64,000 nucleotides of DNA from CAUPWF01 sp964367905 (lineage in GTDB: Bacteria; Bacillota; Clostridia; Lachnospirales; Lachnospiraceae): the NCBI GenBank assembly GCA_964367905.1, contig CAYIZP010000009.1:1-64000 (forward strand). The letters are read 5' to 3'. The translations under genes were made by a program, and so were the position numbers. The notes under the pieces are model-generated. The model did no database searches. It had not been told where the DNA came from and was given only the letters and a program-made list of their open reading frames with translations. Of the stretch, positions 50,333 to 59,091 are shown piece after piece. Within the stretch, counting starts at the first letter, position 1. Every line of letters begins with the position of its first letter.

Positions 50333-51118
50333 TCACCATTTTTGTTTTCTAAAACAGGTAAATTCTGCATTGCCATATAAAATCTTCATGACGATATCCT
50401 GCACTTGTCCCGATGCAAGAATCATAGGTATTCCATGGTCATTACATATTTTAGCTGCTTCGAGTTTTGTCTTGATTCCACCAGTACCGTATGTATTGGT
50501 TCCACCAATTTCAATTCGCTTCATCACTTCATCCACATCGGTCACTTCATAGATCATCTTGGCATCCTCATATTCACTTGGATTCTTATCATATAGTCCA
50601 TTGATATCGCTTAATATCACAAGTGTATCCGCCTTCCAAAAAGTCGCACACATTGCAGCCAAGGTATCATTATCCCCGATTTTAAGCTCGTCGACACTTA
50701 CCGTATCATTCTCATTTACGATTGGTACTACCCGCTCTTGCACCAAAGTTAATAAGGTGTTTTGTATATTGTGAATTCTATTCTCATCTTTGAAGTCATC
50801 GTTCGTAAGCAGAATTTGTCCCACATTGATTTTATGCTTCTTTAGATGATCCGCATAAGAGTTCATCAATCGAACTTGTCCAATTGCACACAAGGCTTGC
50901 TTATAGTGAATGTCTTCCTTCATGCCCCAATTGTCAATAGCTGAGACTCCAGCAATTTTCGCCCCAGAGCTTACGATGATTACTTCCTTCCCCAGTGACA
51001 TGAGCATGGCAACGTTTGTGGCAAGGTTTTCTACAAATTCCTCATTAATCTTCCCCTCAGAATTCGATAGGGTATTACTTCCTATTTTGATTACTATTTT
51101 GTTAATATCTGTCATCAT
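50333..51118 (-). CDS. proB: Glutamate 5-kinase, short form
   Basis: 261 residues; phosphorylates glutamate in proline synthesis. IVIKIGSNTLSN, VIIVSSGAKIAG, NENDTVSVDELKIGDNDTLAA and GTGGIKTKLEAAKIC are kinase motifs. The C-terminal PUA domain of many ProB proteins is absent, a form common in Firmicutes. Start overlaps the proA stop as TAATG. Gene order here is proA then proB, reversed from the common proBA. Confidence 0.95.
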   Translation of the reverse strand: MMTDINKIVIKIGSNTLSNSEGKINEEFVENLATNVAMLMSLGKEVIIVSSGAKIAGVSAIDNWGMKEDIHYKQALCAIGQVRLMNSYADHLKKHKINVGQILLTNDDFKDENRIHNIQNTLLTLVQERVVPIVNENDTVSVDELKIGDNDTLAAMCATFWKADTLVILSDINGLYDKNPSEYEDAKMIYEVTDVDEVMKRIEIGGTNTYGTGGIKTKLEAAKICNDHGIPMILASGQVQDIVMKILYGNAEFTCFRKQKW

Positions 51119-52353
51119 TATCTTATCTGTCCTTCTCCAAAAATCACATATTTATTGGAAACCAAATGCTCCAATCCCATCGGTCCTCTCGCATGCATCT
51201 TCTGTGTACTAATTCCTATTTCTGCCCCTAATCCAAACTCAAACCCATCGGTAAATCTAGTGGATGCATTCACATAGACACAGGCAGAATCAATTTCCTT
51301 CGTGAACTTCACGGCATTCTCATGATTATTGGTCACAATGCACTCTGAATGTCCTGATGAATAAGTATCGATATGTTCGATTGCTTCATCAATATTAGCT
51401 ACCACCTTAATCGCCAATACATAATCTAAAAATTCTGTTGCATAATGTTCATTTGTTGCTTCATTACATGAGATGTATGTTCTCGTCTTCTCACAACCGT
51501 AGAATTCGACTCTCTCTCCCATTCTCTCCACAATAAGCGGTAGAATCTGAGCCGCTACATCCACATGAATCAAGACAGACTCTAATGCATTACATACCGA
51601 CGGTCTAGATGTCTTTCCATTTTCCAGGATATTGAGTGCCATATCGATCTCACAATCACAGTCGATATAGAGATGACAGTTTCCTACTCCTGTTTCAATC
51701 GTAGGAACGGTAGCATTCTTCGTTACAAAATCAATGAGAGAAGCTCCACCTCGTGGTATAATCAAATCAATGTATTCATCCAATTGTAATAATTCTTTTA
51801 CGATTGCTCGGTCTGTATCTGCTAGTAACATGATACTGTCTACTGGTACCTTTGTCGCCTCTAGCCCACTACGCATGATCTTCTCCAATGCAACATTAGA
51901 ATGAAAGGCTGAAGAGCTCCCACGTAACAACATGGTATTTCCACTTTTGATTGCGAGCACTGCGGCATCTACGGTCACATTGGGACGAGATTCATAGATC
52001 ATCGATAGCACACCGATAGGCACCGTCTTATTCAACACTTCAATTCCATTTGCTAATGTCTTTCCAGAGCGAACCACATGGACTGGATCTGGTAACTTGA
52101 TTACATTATCAACCCCATGTGCAATATCTCGTAGTCTAGATTCGGTCAAAGTCAATCGATCAATCAAACTCTCACTTGTTCCATTTTCTCTAGCAATTTC
52201 TATGTCTTTTTGATTTTCTACTAAAATATAATCCATATTGCCCAAAATCGCATCTCGAATCGCCTCTAATCCCTGATTCTTATCATTGGTGCTCAGATTT
52301 CTTAATATCTTTGCTGCCTGCTTTAATTTCTGTCCATAGATTTTTAACTCCAT
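51118..52353 (-). CDS. proA: Gamma-glutamyl phosphate reductase
   Basis: 411 residues. Reduces glutamyl phosphate to the semialdehyde in proline synthesis. VPIGVLSMIYESRPNVT, GNTMLLRGSSSAFHSN, catalytic Cys in TGVGNCHLYID, and GLGAEIGISTQKMHARGPMGLEHL are diagnostic. Fourteen bases after trpS and one-base overlap with proB. Confidence 0.97.
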   Translation of the reverse strand: MELKIYGQKLKQAAKILRNLSTNDKNQGLEAIRDAILGNMDYILVENQKDIEIARENGTSESLIDRLTLTESRLRDIAHGVDNVIKLPDPVHVVRSGKTLANGIEVLNKTVPIGVLSMIYESRPNVTVDAAVLAIKSGNTMLLRGSSSAFHSNVALEKIMRSGLEATKVPVDSIMLLADTDRAIVKELLQLDEYIDLIIPRGGASLIDFVTKNATVPTIETGVGNCHLYIDCDCEIDMALNILENGKTSRPSVCNALESVLIHVDVAAQILPLIVERMGERVEFYGCEKTRTYISCNEATNEHYATEFLDYVLAIKVVANIDEAIEHIDTYSSGHSECIVTNNHENAVKFTKEIDSACVYVNASTRFTDGFEFGLGAEIGISTQKMHARGPMGLEHLVSNKYVIFGEGQIR

Positions 52354-52366
52354 ATCGCATTCTCTC

Positions 52367-53368
52367 CTATACTCTGTTTGGAAATCCTACCTTACGCTGC
52401 ACTTTTCTCAATGTCTTATTCGCAAAATATGTCGCTTTTTCCGCATTTTCTTTTATAATTTCATCAATAAACGCTTTCTCTTTTTCTAATCTTGCCACCT
52501 CGCTCTGGATTGGTTTTAATACGGATACAACAGACTCTCCCACTGCAAGTTTGAAATCCCCATACCCTTTTCCATCAAATTCCTTCACAACATCGTCTTG
52601 TTTCATTCCAGTACATGCACTATAGATATCGATGAGGTTTTTGATTCCAGGCTGCTCATCGCGATATAACACCTGTGCCTCCGAATCCGTCACTGCTCTC
52701 TTACATTTTCTGATAATCGTGTCTGGGTCATCCATTAGGAAGATGCTTGCATTTGCATTCTCGTCTGATTTTGACATCTTCTTCTCAGGCTCTTGCAAGC
52801 TCATAATCTTCGCCCCTACTTTGCCGATATACGGTTCTGGTACAGTGAATGTGTCTCCATATAAATTATTGAATCGCTGCGCGATGTCTCTAGTAATCTC
52901 CAGATGTTGCATCTGATCAATCCCAACAGGAACCACATCTGCTTGGAATAACAAGATATCAGCCGCCATCAATACAGGATAGGTAAATAAGCCTGAATTG
53001 ATATTCTCCGCGTGTTTTGCTGATTTGTCTTTGAATTGTGTCATTCGATTCAACTCACCCATATAGGTGTAGCAATTTAAAATCCAGGATAATTCTGCAT
53101 GCCCCGATACATGTGATTGGTAATACAAACAATTCTTCTTCGGATCAAGTCCTGCCGCAATATATAAAGTTAACAACGCCCTTGCACGCTTACGAAGTAC
53201 CGCTGGATCTTGTCTCACTGTAATCGAATGCATATCAACCACACTATAGAAACACTCATATTCATCACAGAGTGTTATCCAGTTCTTCAATGCTCCTAGG
53301 TAATTTCCAAGCGTCAAATTTCCAGTTGCCTGCATCCCACTAAATAAAACCTTTTTATCATTTATCAT
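52367..53368 (-). CDS. trpS: Tryptophanyl-tRNA synthetase
   Basis: 333 residues. Class I synthetase with a TxGN version of the first motif (GNLTLGNYLGA) and KKMSKSDENANASIFL as KMSKS. Other typical blocks: SWILNCYTYMGELNRMTQFKDKS and GIDQMQHLEITRDIAQRFN. No T-box leader is present: only 39 bases separate it from the preceding phosphatase gene. Confidence 0.97.
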   Translation of the reverse strand: MINDKKVLFSGMQATGNLTLGNYLGALKNWITLCDEYECFYSVVDMHSITVRQDPAVLRKRARALLTLYIAAGLDPKKNCLYYQSHVSGHAELSWILNCYTYMGELNRMTQFKDKSAKHAENINSGLFTYPVLMAADILLFQADVVPVGIDQMQHLEITRDIAQRFNNLYGDTFTVPEPYIGKVGAKIMSLQEPEKKMSKSDENANASIFLMDDPDTIIRKCKRAVTDSEAQVLYRDEQPGIKNLIDIYSACTGMKQDDVVKEFDGKGYGDFKLAVGESVVSVLKPIQSEVARLEKEKAFIDEIIKENAEKATYFANKTLRKVQRKVGFPNRV

Positions 53369-53407
53369 CTAAATAACCTTCCCTTCTCTATTCCTTTTAT
53401 TAATCTA

Positions 53408-54049
53408 TCACATTTTAAGGTAATTCTCAACTTCATCATCGTATAATACGATACCATCTTCTACAATCGTGGCTTGATTCCCATCATAATCCACAATAGA
53501 CACTGCACAGTTTTTATGCACTCCACCTTGCCAGAAATCTTTCAATGAATTTCCCTTGATCCAACTCAAAATCCCACGTATGGTAGCTCCATGTGCAGCA
53601 ATCAAAATTGTTCGATCTGTAAATTTCTCATTTTGATACAACTCTGTCATGAATGCCTGAAGACGTTGTTGAAATTCTAAAATAGTTTCTCCACCTTTCG
53701 GTGCACCATATTGTTCTGGATTTTTGAAAAAATCTATAAAATCAGGATCTGGAATATTATATCCTTCTTCTGCACAACACAATCCCTCAAATTCCCCAAA
53801 AGAAATTTCGGTCATCCTTTCATCGACCTCTATCTTCAAGTCACGATTTCCTATCAAAATTTCCGCCGTTTCATAAGCACGAATCAAAGGACTCGAAATC
53901 ACATGATCAAAGGGAATCTCTCGCATCTTCTCCTCTGTTTTCATTGCTAGACTTCTTCCAAATTCATTTAAGGGGATATCGGACTGTCCCTGCAATCTTC
54001 TCTCTAGATTCCAGTCTGTCTCTCCATGCCTCACAAAATATATTCTCAT
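53408..54049 (-). CDS. Histidine phosphatase (phosphoglycerate mutase-like) family protein
   Basis: 213 residues. Catalytic RHGE at residues 7-10 (MRIYFVRHGETDWNLERRLQGQSDIPLN), second His in LIAAHGATIRGIL (about 148-160), E in EISFGEFEG. Broad-specificity phosphatases of this family include cobalamin-pathway CobC-type enzymes and fructose-bisphosphatase-like ones; specificity cannot be read here. Four-base ATGA overlap with the upstream DUF5662 gene. Confidence 0.88.
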   Translation of the reverse strand: MRIYFVRHGETDWNLERRLQGQSDIPLNEFGRSLAMKTEEKMREIPFDHVISSPLIRAYETAEILIGNRDLKIEVDERMTEISFGEFEGLCCAEEGYNIPDPDFIDFFKNPEQYGAPKGGETILEFQQRLQAFMTELYQNEKFTDRTILIAAHGATIRGILSWIKGNSLKDFWQGGVHKNCAVSIVDYDGNQATIVEDGIVLYDDEVENYLKM

Positions 54050-54600
54050 CTTCTACTTCCCTTCTTTAACACATTCTGTTTGATATAGTTCATGGTATAA
54101 TCTTCCCCTCGTTTTGCAAGCATAATAAGCAATTCCTCCAACAAGTTAGAAACCTCTGGATGCATAAGATGAAATCCTTTTCCTTTTTCATAGTATTTCA
54201 ATGGATCATCCCACTTGAATTCATCTTTTCTATATGTTTTGCTAGCCGCAACCCTATCTATAAACATTTCTACTACATAGCGATTCGGCATTCTCATTCC
54301 AATCAAGCCTTTCTCACCCTCTGTTCCATAGTCAATCCAGTATTCGAAATGATGCTTGTTTCTTCCCTTATGGTGAAGCCAAGCCCCTGAGTATCCTTTG
54401 ATTTCTCGCTCTGCATTATTGGGACTGCGTGTTCCTTGAAAATACTTACATCCCACTAGAAATTCTGTAGGTGTAAATTTAGACATATCATGTGTAATTC
54501 CTTGACGATACAACCCTACTCGAAAACACCCCTTCATCACTAGATGTTTATGTTTCATCACCGTCATTAAATGCTTGAAAAATTTCATAATTTTAACCAC
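54046..54600 (-). CDS. DUF5662 family protein
   Basis: 184 residues, function unknown. Conserved pieces include FKHLMTVMKHKHLVMKGCFRVGLYRQGITHDMSKFTPTEFLVG and YSGAWLHHKGRNKHHFEYWIDYG, with several His and Asp residues (THDMSKF, LHHKGRNKHH) arranged as in metal-dependent hydrolases of the HD type. I recognise it as a Firmicutes family often found on chromosomes and phages; the metal-binding idea is an inference. Overlaps TraX by 16 bases upstream and the phosphatase by 4 downstream. Confidence 0.8.
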   Translation of the reverse strand: MVKIMKFFKHLMTVMKHKHLVMKGCFRVGLYRQGITHDMSKFTPTEFLVGCKYFQGTRSPNNAEREIKGYSGAWLHHKGRNKHHFEYWIDYGTEGEKGLIGMRMPNRYVVEMFIDRVAASKTYRKDEFKWDDPLKYYEKGKGFHLMHPEVSNLLEELLIMLAKRGEDYTMNYIKQNVLKKGSRR

Positions 54601-55262
54601 CTACTTACAAATTCTATCACCGCAATGTGTAGCGGATAATAGATATAAAACAAATATTTTACTGGCAATCCACGCTCTCCATTATATAACAAAATCGGAA
54701 CGATTGCAAAACTTGCATAACTTTGTATTCCCCCAAAAATAAGGACGTTCACAAATATCAGATCGAAAATCAGTAAAAATGGTTTCTCCCGGTGTAGATA
54801 GATTAATACAATTAATAAAACTCCGCCCGAACCATAGTCACTTCCCAGAAAATCTGCAAGGAAAATAAGTGCTACAATTGCCCCGACAGAGATTGGAATA
54901 TATTTGATGTTTTGCATACACATAATTGCTATAACCCCTATGGCTAAGGTAAAAAATATATTTTGATTACTAAGCACGATCCAATTCCCGAAGAATGCAT
55001 AGTCAAACACCACTTCTGAAATAATTGCAAATAAAAGAAGTCTCACCACGTATTTTATTATATCCCTTGTATGGGTAGCACCTTCAACAATTAGAAAACA
55101 AAAGATCGGAAATGATAATCTACCAATCATTCTCCATGTCATGTCATAAGGAAAACAAATTGCTCCGATATGATCAATTGTCATGGTTATAATTGCTATC
55201 AATTTCAATTGAAACCCATCGATACACCTTATCTTCTGTAACATTTTCTCTGCTTGATTCAT
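54585..55262 (-). CDS. TraX family membrane protein
   Basis: 225 residues with about seven membrane helices. CIDGFQLKLIAIITMTIDHIGAICFP and MIGRLSFPIFCFLIVEGATHTRD are the family's hallmark; the final helix ends YYPLHIAVIEFV. In plasmid F, TraX acetylates pilin; chromosomal homologues in Firmicutes have no known role. No conjugation genes are nearby. First gene of a translationally coupled group with DUF5662 and the phosphatase. Confidence 0.9.
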   Translation of the reverse strand: MNQAEKMLQKIRCIDGFQLKLIAIITMTIDHIGAICFPYDMTWRMIGRLSFPIFCFLIVEGATHTRDIIKYVVRLLLFAIISEVVFDYAFFGNWIVLSNQNIFFTLAIGVIAIMCMQNIKYIPISVGAIVALIFLADFLGSDYGSGGVLLIVLIYLHREKPFLLIFDLIFVNVLIFGGIQSYASFAIVPILLYNGERGLPVKYLFYIYYPLHIAVIEFVSRWLKL

Positions 55263-55328
55263 GATGATTCTCCCTTGCTTTTTGCTATATTTTAATCAAA
55301 TGCCGCTACGATAATCTACCGCTTCTCC

Positions 55329-55357
55329 TTGCATTATCACGTTCAATCTGTTAGAGT
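55329..55357 (+). promoter_or_regulatory. Candidate promoter of the DUF1292 gene
   Basis: Plus strand: TTGCAT (55329-55334), 17-base spacer, TAGAGT (55352-55357). Moderate match, in the divergent gap with TraX. Confidence 0.45.
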
Positions 55358-55405
55358 AAGAGTGTACAAAGTTGCCAATATATTGAGAAAGGTATGGTTA
55401 TTAAT

Positions 55406-55753
55406 ATGGATGAAAACAAAGAAGTTTGTTCTTGTGGCGGAGATTGTAACTGCAACTCTGATGCTTCCATGGAAGACATCACAGTGACTCTAACTCTTGA
55501 TAATGACGAAGAACTAGAGTGTGGCGTGTTATGTATCTTTACAGCTGATTCTAAGGAATACATTGCACTACTTCCTCTTGATGATGAAGACGGAGAGGTA
55601 TTACTCTACCGTTACACAGAAGTAGACGGAAACCCAACACTAGATATGATTGAATCAGACGATGAATATGAGATTGTAGCTGATGCATTCGACGAATGGC
55701 TTGATGAGCAGGAATTCGAAGAAATGCAGGCTGCTCTTGACTCAGAGGAGTAA
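55406..55753 (+). CDS. DUF1292 domain protein with cysteine-rich N-terminus
   Basis: 115 residues. A short Cys cluster (CSCGGDCNCN, residues 8-17) precedes a DUF1292 domain (about 24-105: ITVTLTLDNDEELECGVLCIFTADSKEYIALLPLDDEDGEVLLYRYTEVDGN) and a very acidic tail. In Firmicutes DUF1292 proteins such as YrzB are conserved and small, of unknown role. The Cys cluster could bind a metal. The frame opens four codons earlier at an ATG one base from AAAGG; the ATG used here is 13 bases away. Its 3' end overlaps the convergent helicase gene by 12 bases. Confidence 0.88.
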   Translation: MDENKEVCSCGGDCNCNSDASMEDITVTLTLDNDEELECGVLCIFTADSKEYIALLPLDDEDGEVLLYRYTEVDGNPTLDMIESDDEYEIVADAFDEWLDEQEFEEMQAALDSEE

Positions 55754-57601
55754 TTCATGTATAAAACGGGAAGGAGCAATCTCCTTTCCGTTTTTTTCTA
55801 ACGGATAGGTAATCTCTAACTTCTTCTTCGCCCTCGTCATCGCAACATAAAACATACGCCGCTCTTCTTCTATTTCACTGTCCAATTTCGCTTTCTTACT
55901 CGGTGTAACACCCTCATTCGCTGCAATAATAAATGTATAGTCGAACTCCAAACCCTTCGCCCCATGCATGGTATGTAAGGATACGCTATCTTCATTCTTT
56001 TTCTGTTGTTGTGTCTGCTTCTTCAACCGCTCCCCATACTCTTCCACATAGCTAAACCACTCTGGAAATGTTTTGAATGACTTTGCTTGCTCCATAATCT
56101 CTTCCATCAATTCTAATAATTCCTCATGATTATAATTTCGATATTCACAATAATCCCTTAAAAACTCATTATATCCAATACTTTTTCTAATATATTGAAT
56201 CGCTCCATACGGAGTCATCTTCCGAATCAACCTCAAGTCCAATTCCCATTGATCGATTCGATCCAACATCCATTCCTTATCACAATAAAACTTAGACAAC
56301 GACTGAAAACTAACCTCTGGACCACTGACTGCCTCACGAGATATATAACGATTCGGACGATTCATCACTTCCAAAATATCTCCCCGTTTCACCTCTCCCA
56401 TTGCAAGTCTCATGTAAGTCATTAGATTTTTTGCAACAAAATGCTCATAGATATTCGAAATATGTTCTCTCATCTGAAATGGAATTCCATGTTCAATGAA
56501 TTTCCCTACCAAATGTCGAACCTCTATGTTCGCACGAAATAAAATTGCAATCTGACGATAAGATTTACCTTCATTTTTTAAGCTTTCTATTTTCTTTATA
56601 ATATATTCGCACTCTTCTAAGTTTGTCTTCACCTCTTGAACATGAACAGACTCTCCCCCTGTTTGTTCTGTACGAACATTCTTTTTATATCGCTTTGTAT
56701 TCCCTTCAATCAACTTGAGTGATGCTGCTACAATCGGCTTACTCGAGCGATAATTCACCTCCAATGTCACCGACTTCGCTTTCTTATAGTCTTTGGAAAA
56801 CCCTAACATAATCTCTGGGCGCGATCCACGAAATCCATAGATAGATTGGTCATCATCACCCACCACAAACAGATTATCCTGAGGGCTTGCCAACATCCGT
56901 ATGGTATCATACTGCATGAGATTGATATCCTGAAATTCATCCACAAGGATATACTTGAATTTTTCTTGCCACTGTTTCAATGCATCTGGATAATGAAGGA
57001 ACAATTTGTGACACGCCAATATCATGTCATCGAAATCAAACTTTCTGATGTTTTTTCGCTCTCTTTCGTAATGTTCGTAGATATTGGTCAATTCTTCACG
57101 TGTACATTGCAATTCGTGAGTCTGTTCAAATTCTGTTTCTCCATTCTTAATCAAGCTAATATTTCTTGAAACAGATGCGATAAATTCCTTTTCTTCCGAA
57201 GGATCTAAATCCACTTCCAATTCGACCTGATTTAGGATTTCAGTCAATAATTTATAGCGTTGATCCTCTGTTAAGATATTACTGGCATCGATACGATATG
57301 CCCACCTTAAAATACCATAGAATACTCCATGAAAGGTTCCAAATGTAACTGGAAGTTTCTGATTCTCCCTCTGAAACCTCATTTGCATTTCATTAGCAGC
57401 ATACTTTGTAAAAGTAATGACCAGAATTTCTTCCGGTCTTACTTGATATTCTTTGATTAGATATTCAATTCTTTTTGTAATCACATAGGTCTTACCCGAT
57501 CCAGGTCCTGCCAGAACCAGCATCGGTCCCTCTTTGTGCTTGATTGCTATTTCTTGCCCTTTGTTATACATCGTTCTTCTTAAAACTCTCTCTTGGCTCA
57601 A
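55742..57601 (-). CDS. UvrD/PcrA-type superfamily 1 helicase, compact form
   Basis: 619 residues, about 100 shorter than PcrA, which is mostly a missing C-terminal extension. Motifs: Walker A AGPGSGKTYV (31-40), ITFTKYAANEM, FKYILVDEFQDINLMQYD, GDDDQSIYGFRGS, NYRSSKPI, VSLHTMHGAKGLEFDYTFI and RRMFYVAMTRAKKKL. 3'-5' DNA translocase likely in repair or recombination-dissolution. Starts four bases after the gltX stop, so it is co-transcribed with it. Its last codons contain the terminator of the convergent DUF1292 gene. Confidence 0.93.
   Translation of the reverse strand: MSQERVLRRTMYNKGQEIAIKHKEGPMLVLAGPGSGKTYVITKRIEYLIKEYQVRPEEILVITFTKYAANEMQMRFQRENQKLPVTFGTFHGVFYGILRWAYRIDASNILTEDQRYKLLTEILNQVELEVDLDPSEEKEFIASVSRNISLIKNGETEFEQTHELQCTREELTNIYEHYERERKNIRKFDFDDMILACHKLFLHYPDALKQWQEKFKYILVDEFQDINLMQYDTIRMLASPQDNLFVVGDDDQSIYGFRGSRPEIMLGFSKDYKKAKSVTLEVNYRSSKPIVAASLKLIEGNTKRYKKNVRTEQTGGESVHVQEVKTNLEECEYIIKKIESLKNEGKSYRQIAILFRANIEVRHLVGKFIEHGIPFQMREHISNIYEHFVAKNLMTYMRLAMGEVKRGDILEVMNRPNRYISREAVSGPEVSFQSLSKFYCDKEWMLDRIDQWELDLRLIRKMTPYGAIQYIRKSIGYNEFLRDYCEYRNYNHEELLELMEEIMEQAKSFKTFPEWFSYVEEYGERLKKQTQQQKKNEDSVSLHTMHGAKGLEFDYTFIIAANEGVTPSKKAKLDSEIEEERRMFYVAMTRAKKKLEITYPLEKNGKEIAPSRFIHELLL
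55766..55797 (+). terminator. Terminator of the DUF1292 gene, inside the helicase coding region
   Basis: ACGGGAAGGAG / CTCCTTTCCGT stem, 4-base loop CAAT, then a seven-T run on the plus strand. On the minus strand it encodes KNGKEIAPSR near the helicase C-terminus. Confidence 0.88.
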
Positions 57602-57605
57602 TCTC

Positions 57606-59060
57606 TTATTTGCTTTCTAGTAATGCGATTGCGTCTTGGATTCTCTTTACCGTCTCATCTTTTCCGATGATTTCCATAATCTCTGTTGCTCCACCTGGCG
57701 TACTCTGTTTCCCCGATACAGCAGTACGGATTGGCCACATCGCATATCCGTTCTTACATCCTTTATTTGCCACATAGTTTTGTAGCACCTCATATAAGGC
57801 ATCGTTTGTATAATCTTCGTGAGCCTCATAAAGTGGTAATAATTCTTTTAGCACCTCCAGTGAAGTCTCTTCATTGGTCTTCATTTTCTTGTGGCAATAC
57901 ATCCCCGTATCATATTCTGGAACTGCTTCAAAGAAATCGATTTGATCCTTAATATCTGGTAACACTTCGATTCTAGTCTTAATCAATCCTGCAATTTTCT
58001 CTAGATTAAAGTCTTTTGTGATTACTTCTTCAATATAAGGTTTTGCGAAAGGATAGAAGTCTTCAAAGGACATCGCCTTCAAGTATTCTCCATTCATCCA
58101 CTTTAATTTCACCATATCAAATACTGCTGGTGACTTGGAAATATTTTTATAATCAAATGCTGCTATCAACTCTTCTAGTGAGAAAATTTCCCGATTATCT
58201 GAAGGACTCCAACCTAATAATGCCACAAAGTTAATCACTGCCTCTGTTAAAAAGCCTTGATCAATCAAATCTTCATAAGAAGAATGTCCACTTCTCTTAC
58301 TTAATTTCTTGTGCTCTTCATTGGTAATCAATGGACAGTGTACATAAGTCGGTACTTCCCAATCGAATGCGTGATAGATTCGATTATACTTCGGTGCCGA
58401 AGACAAGTACTCATTTCCTCTCACTACATGAGTAATTCCTTGCAAATGGTCATCTACCACGTTAGCAAAATTATAAGTAGGGAACCCATCTGACTTAATT
58501 AAAATCAGATCATCCAACTCTTCATTCGCTACCGAAATTTCACCATAGATTTCATCCACAAAAGTTGTATTCCCCTCCGTTGGCATATTGATTCGAATTA
58601 CATAAGGAATGCCTGCATCTAATTTCGCCTGTACTTCTTCTTTGCTTAACGCCGCACAATGCTTATCATAAACAACAATGTCTACTCCACCTACAGAAGT
58701 TTTGAGTGATTCCAATCTGTCTTTATCACAAAAACAGTAATAAGCTTGTCCCTTTTCAATCAACTCTTTTGCATATTTTAGATATAATCCCTCTGCATTT
58801 CTCTCGCTTTGTACATAAGGTCCAAATCCTTTATCCTTATCTGGTCCTTCGTCATGAATCAATCCTGTTTTCTCCAATGTACGATAAATAATATCGACCG
58901 CTCCTTCTACATATCGTTCTTGATCTGTGTCCTCGATACGTAACAAGAAATCTCCATCTTCATGTTTTGCAATCAAATATGCGTATAACGCTGTTCTTAA
59001 ATTCCCTACGTGCATCCTTCCCGTTGGGCTAGGTGCAAATCTTGTTCTAATCTTACTCAT
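57606..59060 (-). CDS. gltX: Glutamyl-tRNA synthetase
   Basis: 484 residues, class I synthetase. HVGN at residues 17-20 in place of HIGH, KLSKR (252-256) as KMSKS, plus PYVQSERN and [27 protein letters not shown]. One copy in the window; whether it is discriminating for Glu or also charges tRNA-Gln cannot be judged without gatCAB. Followed by the helicase. Confidence 0.96.
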   Translation of the reverse strand: MSKIRTRFAPSPTGRMHVGNLRTALYAYLIAKHEDGDFLLRIEDTDQERYVEGAVDIIYRTLEKTGLIHDEGPDKDKGFGPYVQSERNAEGLYLKYAKELIEKGQAYYCFCDKDRLESLKTSVGGVDIVVYDKHCAALSKEEVQAKLDAGIPYVIRINMPTEGNTTFVDEIYGEISVANEELDDLILIKSDGFPTYNFANVVDDHLQGITHVVRGNEYLSSAPKYNRIYHAFDWEVPTYVHCPLITNEEHKKLSKRSGHSSYEDLIDQGFLTEAVINFVALLGWSPSDNREIFSLEELIAAFDYKNISKSPAVFDMVKLKWMNGEYLKAMSFEDFYPFAKPYIEEVITKDFNLEKIAGLIKTRIEVLPDIKDQIDFFEAVPEYDTGMYCHKKMKTNEETSLEVLKELLPLYEAHEDYTNDALYEVLQNYVANKGCKNGYAMWPIRTAVSGKQSTPGGATEIMEIIGKDETVKRIQDAIALLESK

Positions 59061-59091
59061 TATGTCTCCATTTCTTATATTTTATAGTATC

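Noticed and set aside
52354..53407. Tryptophan T-box or attenuator before trpS.
   Set aside because: Only 39 bases separate trpS from the preceding gene, too short.
54585..55262. TraX as evidence of a conjugative element.
   Set aside because: No relaxase, coupling protein or type IV secretion genes nearby; chromosomal TraX homologues are common in Firmicutes.
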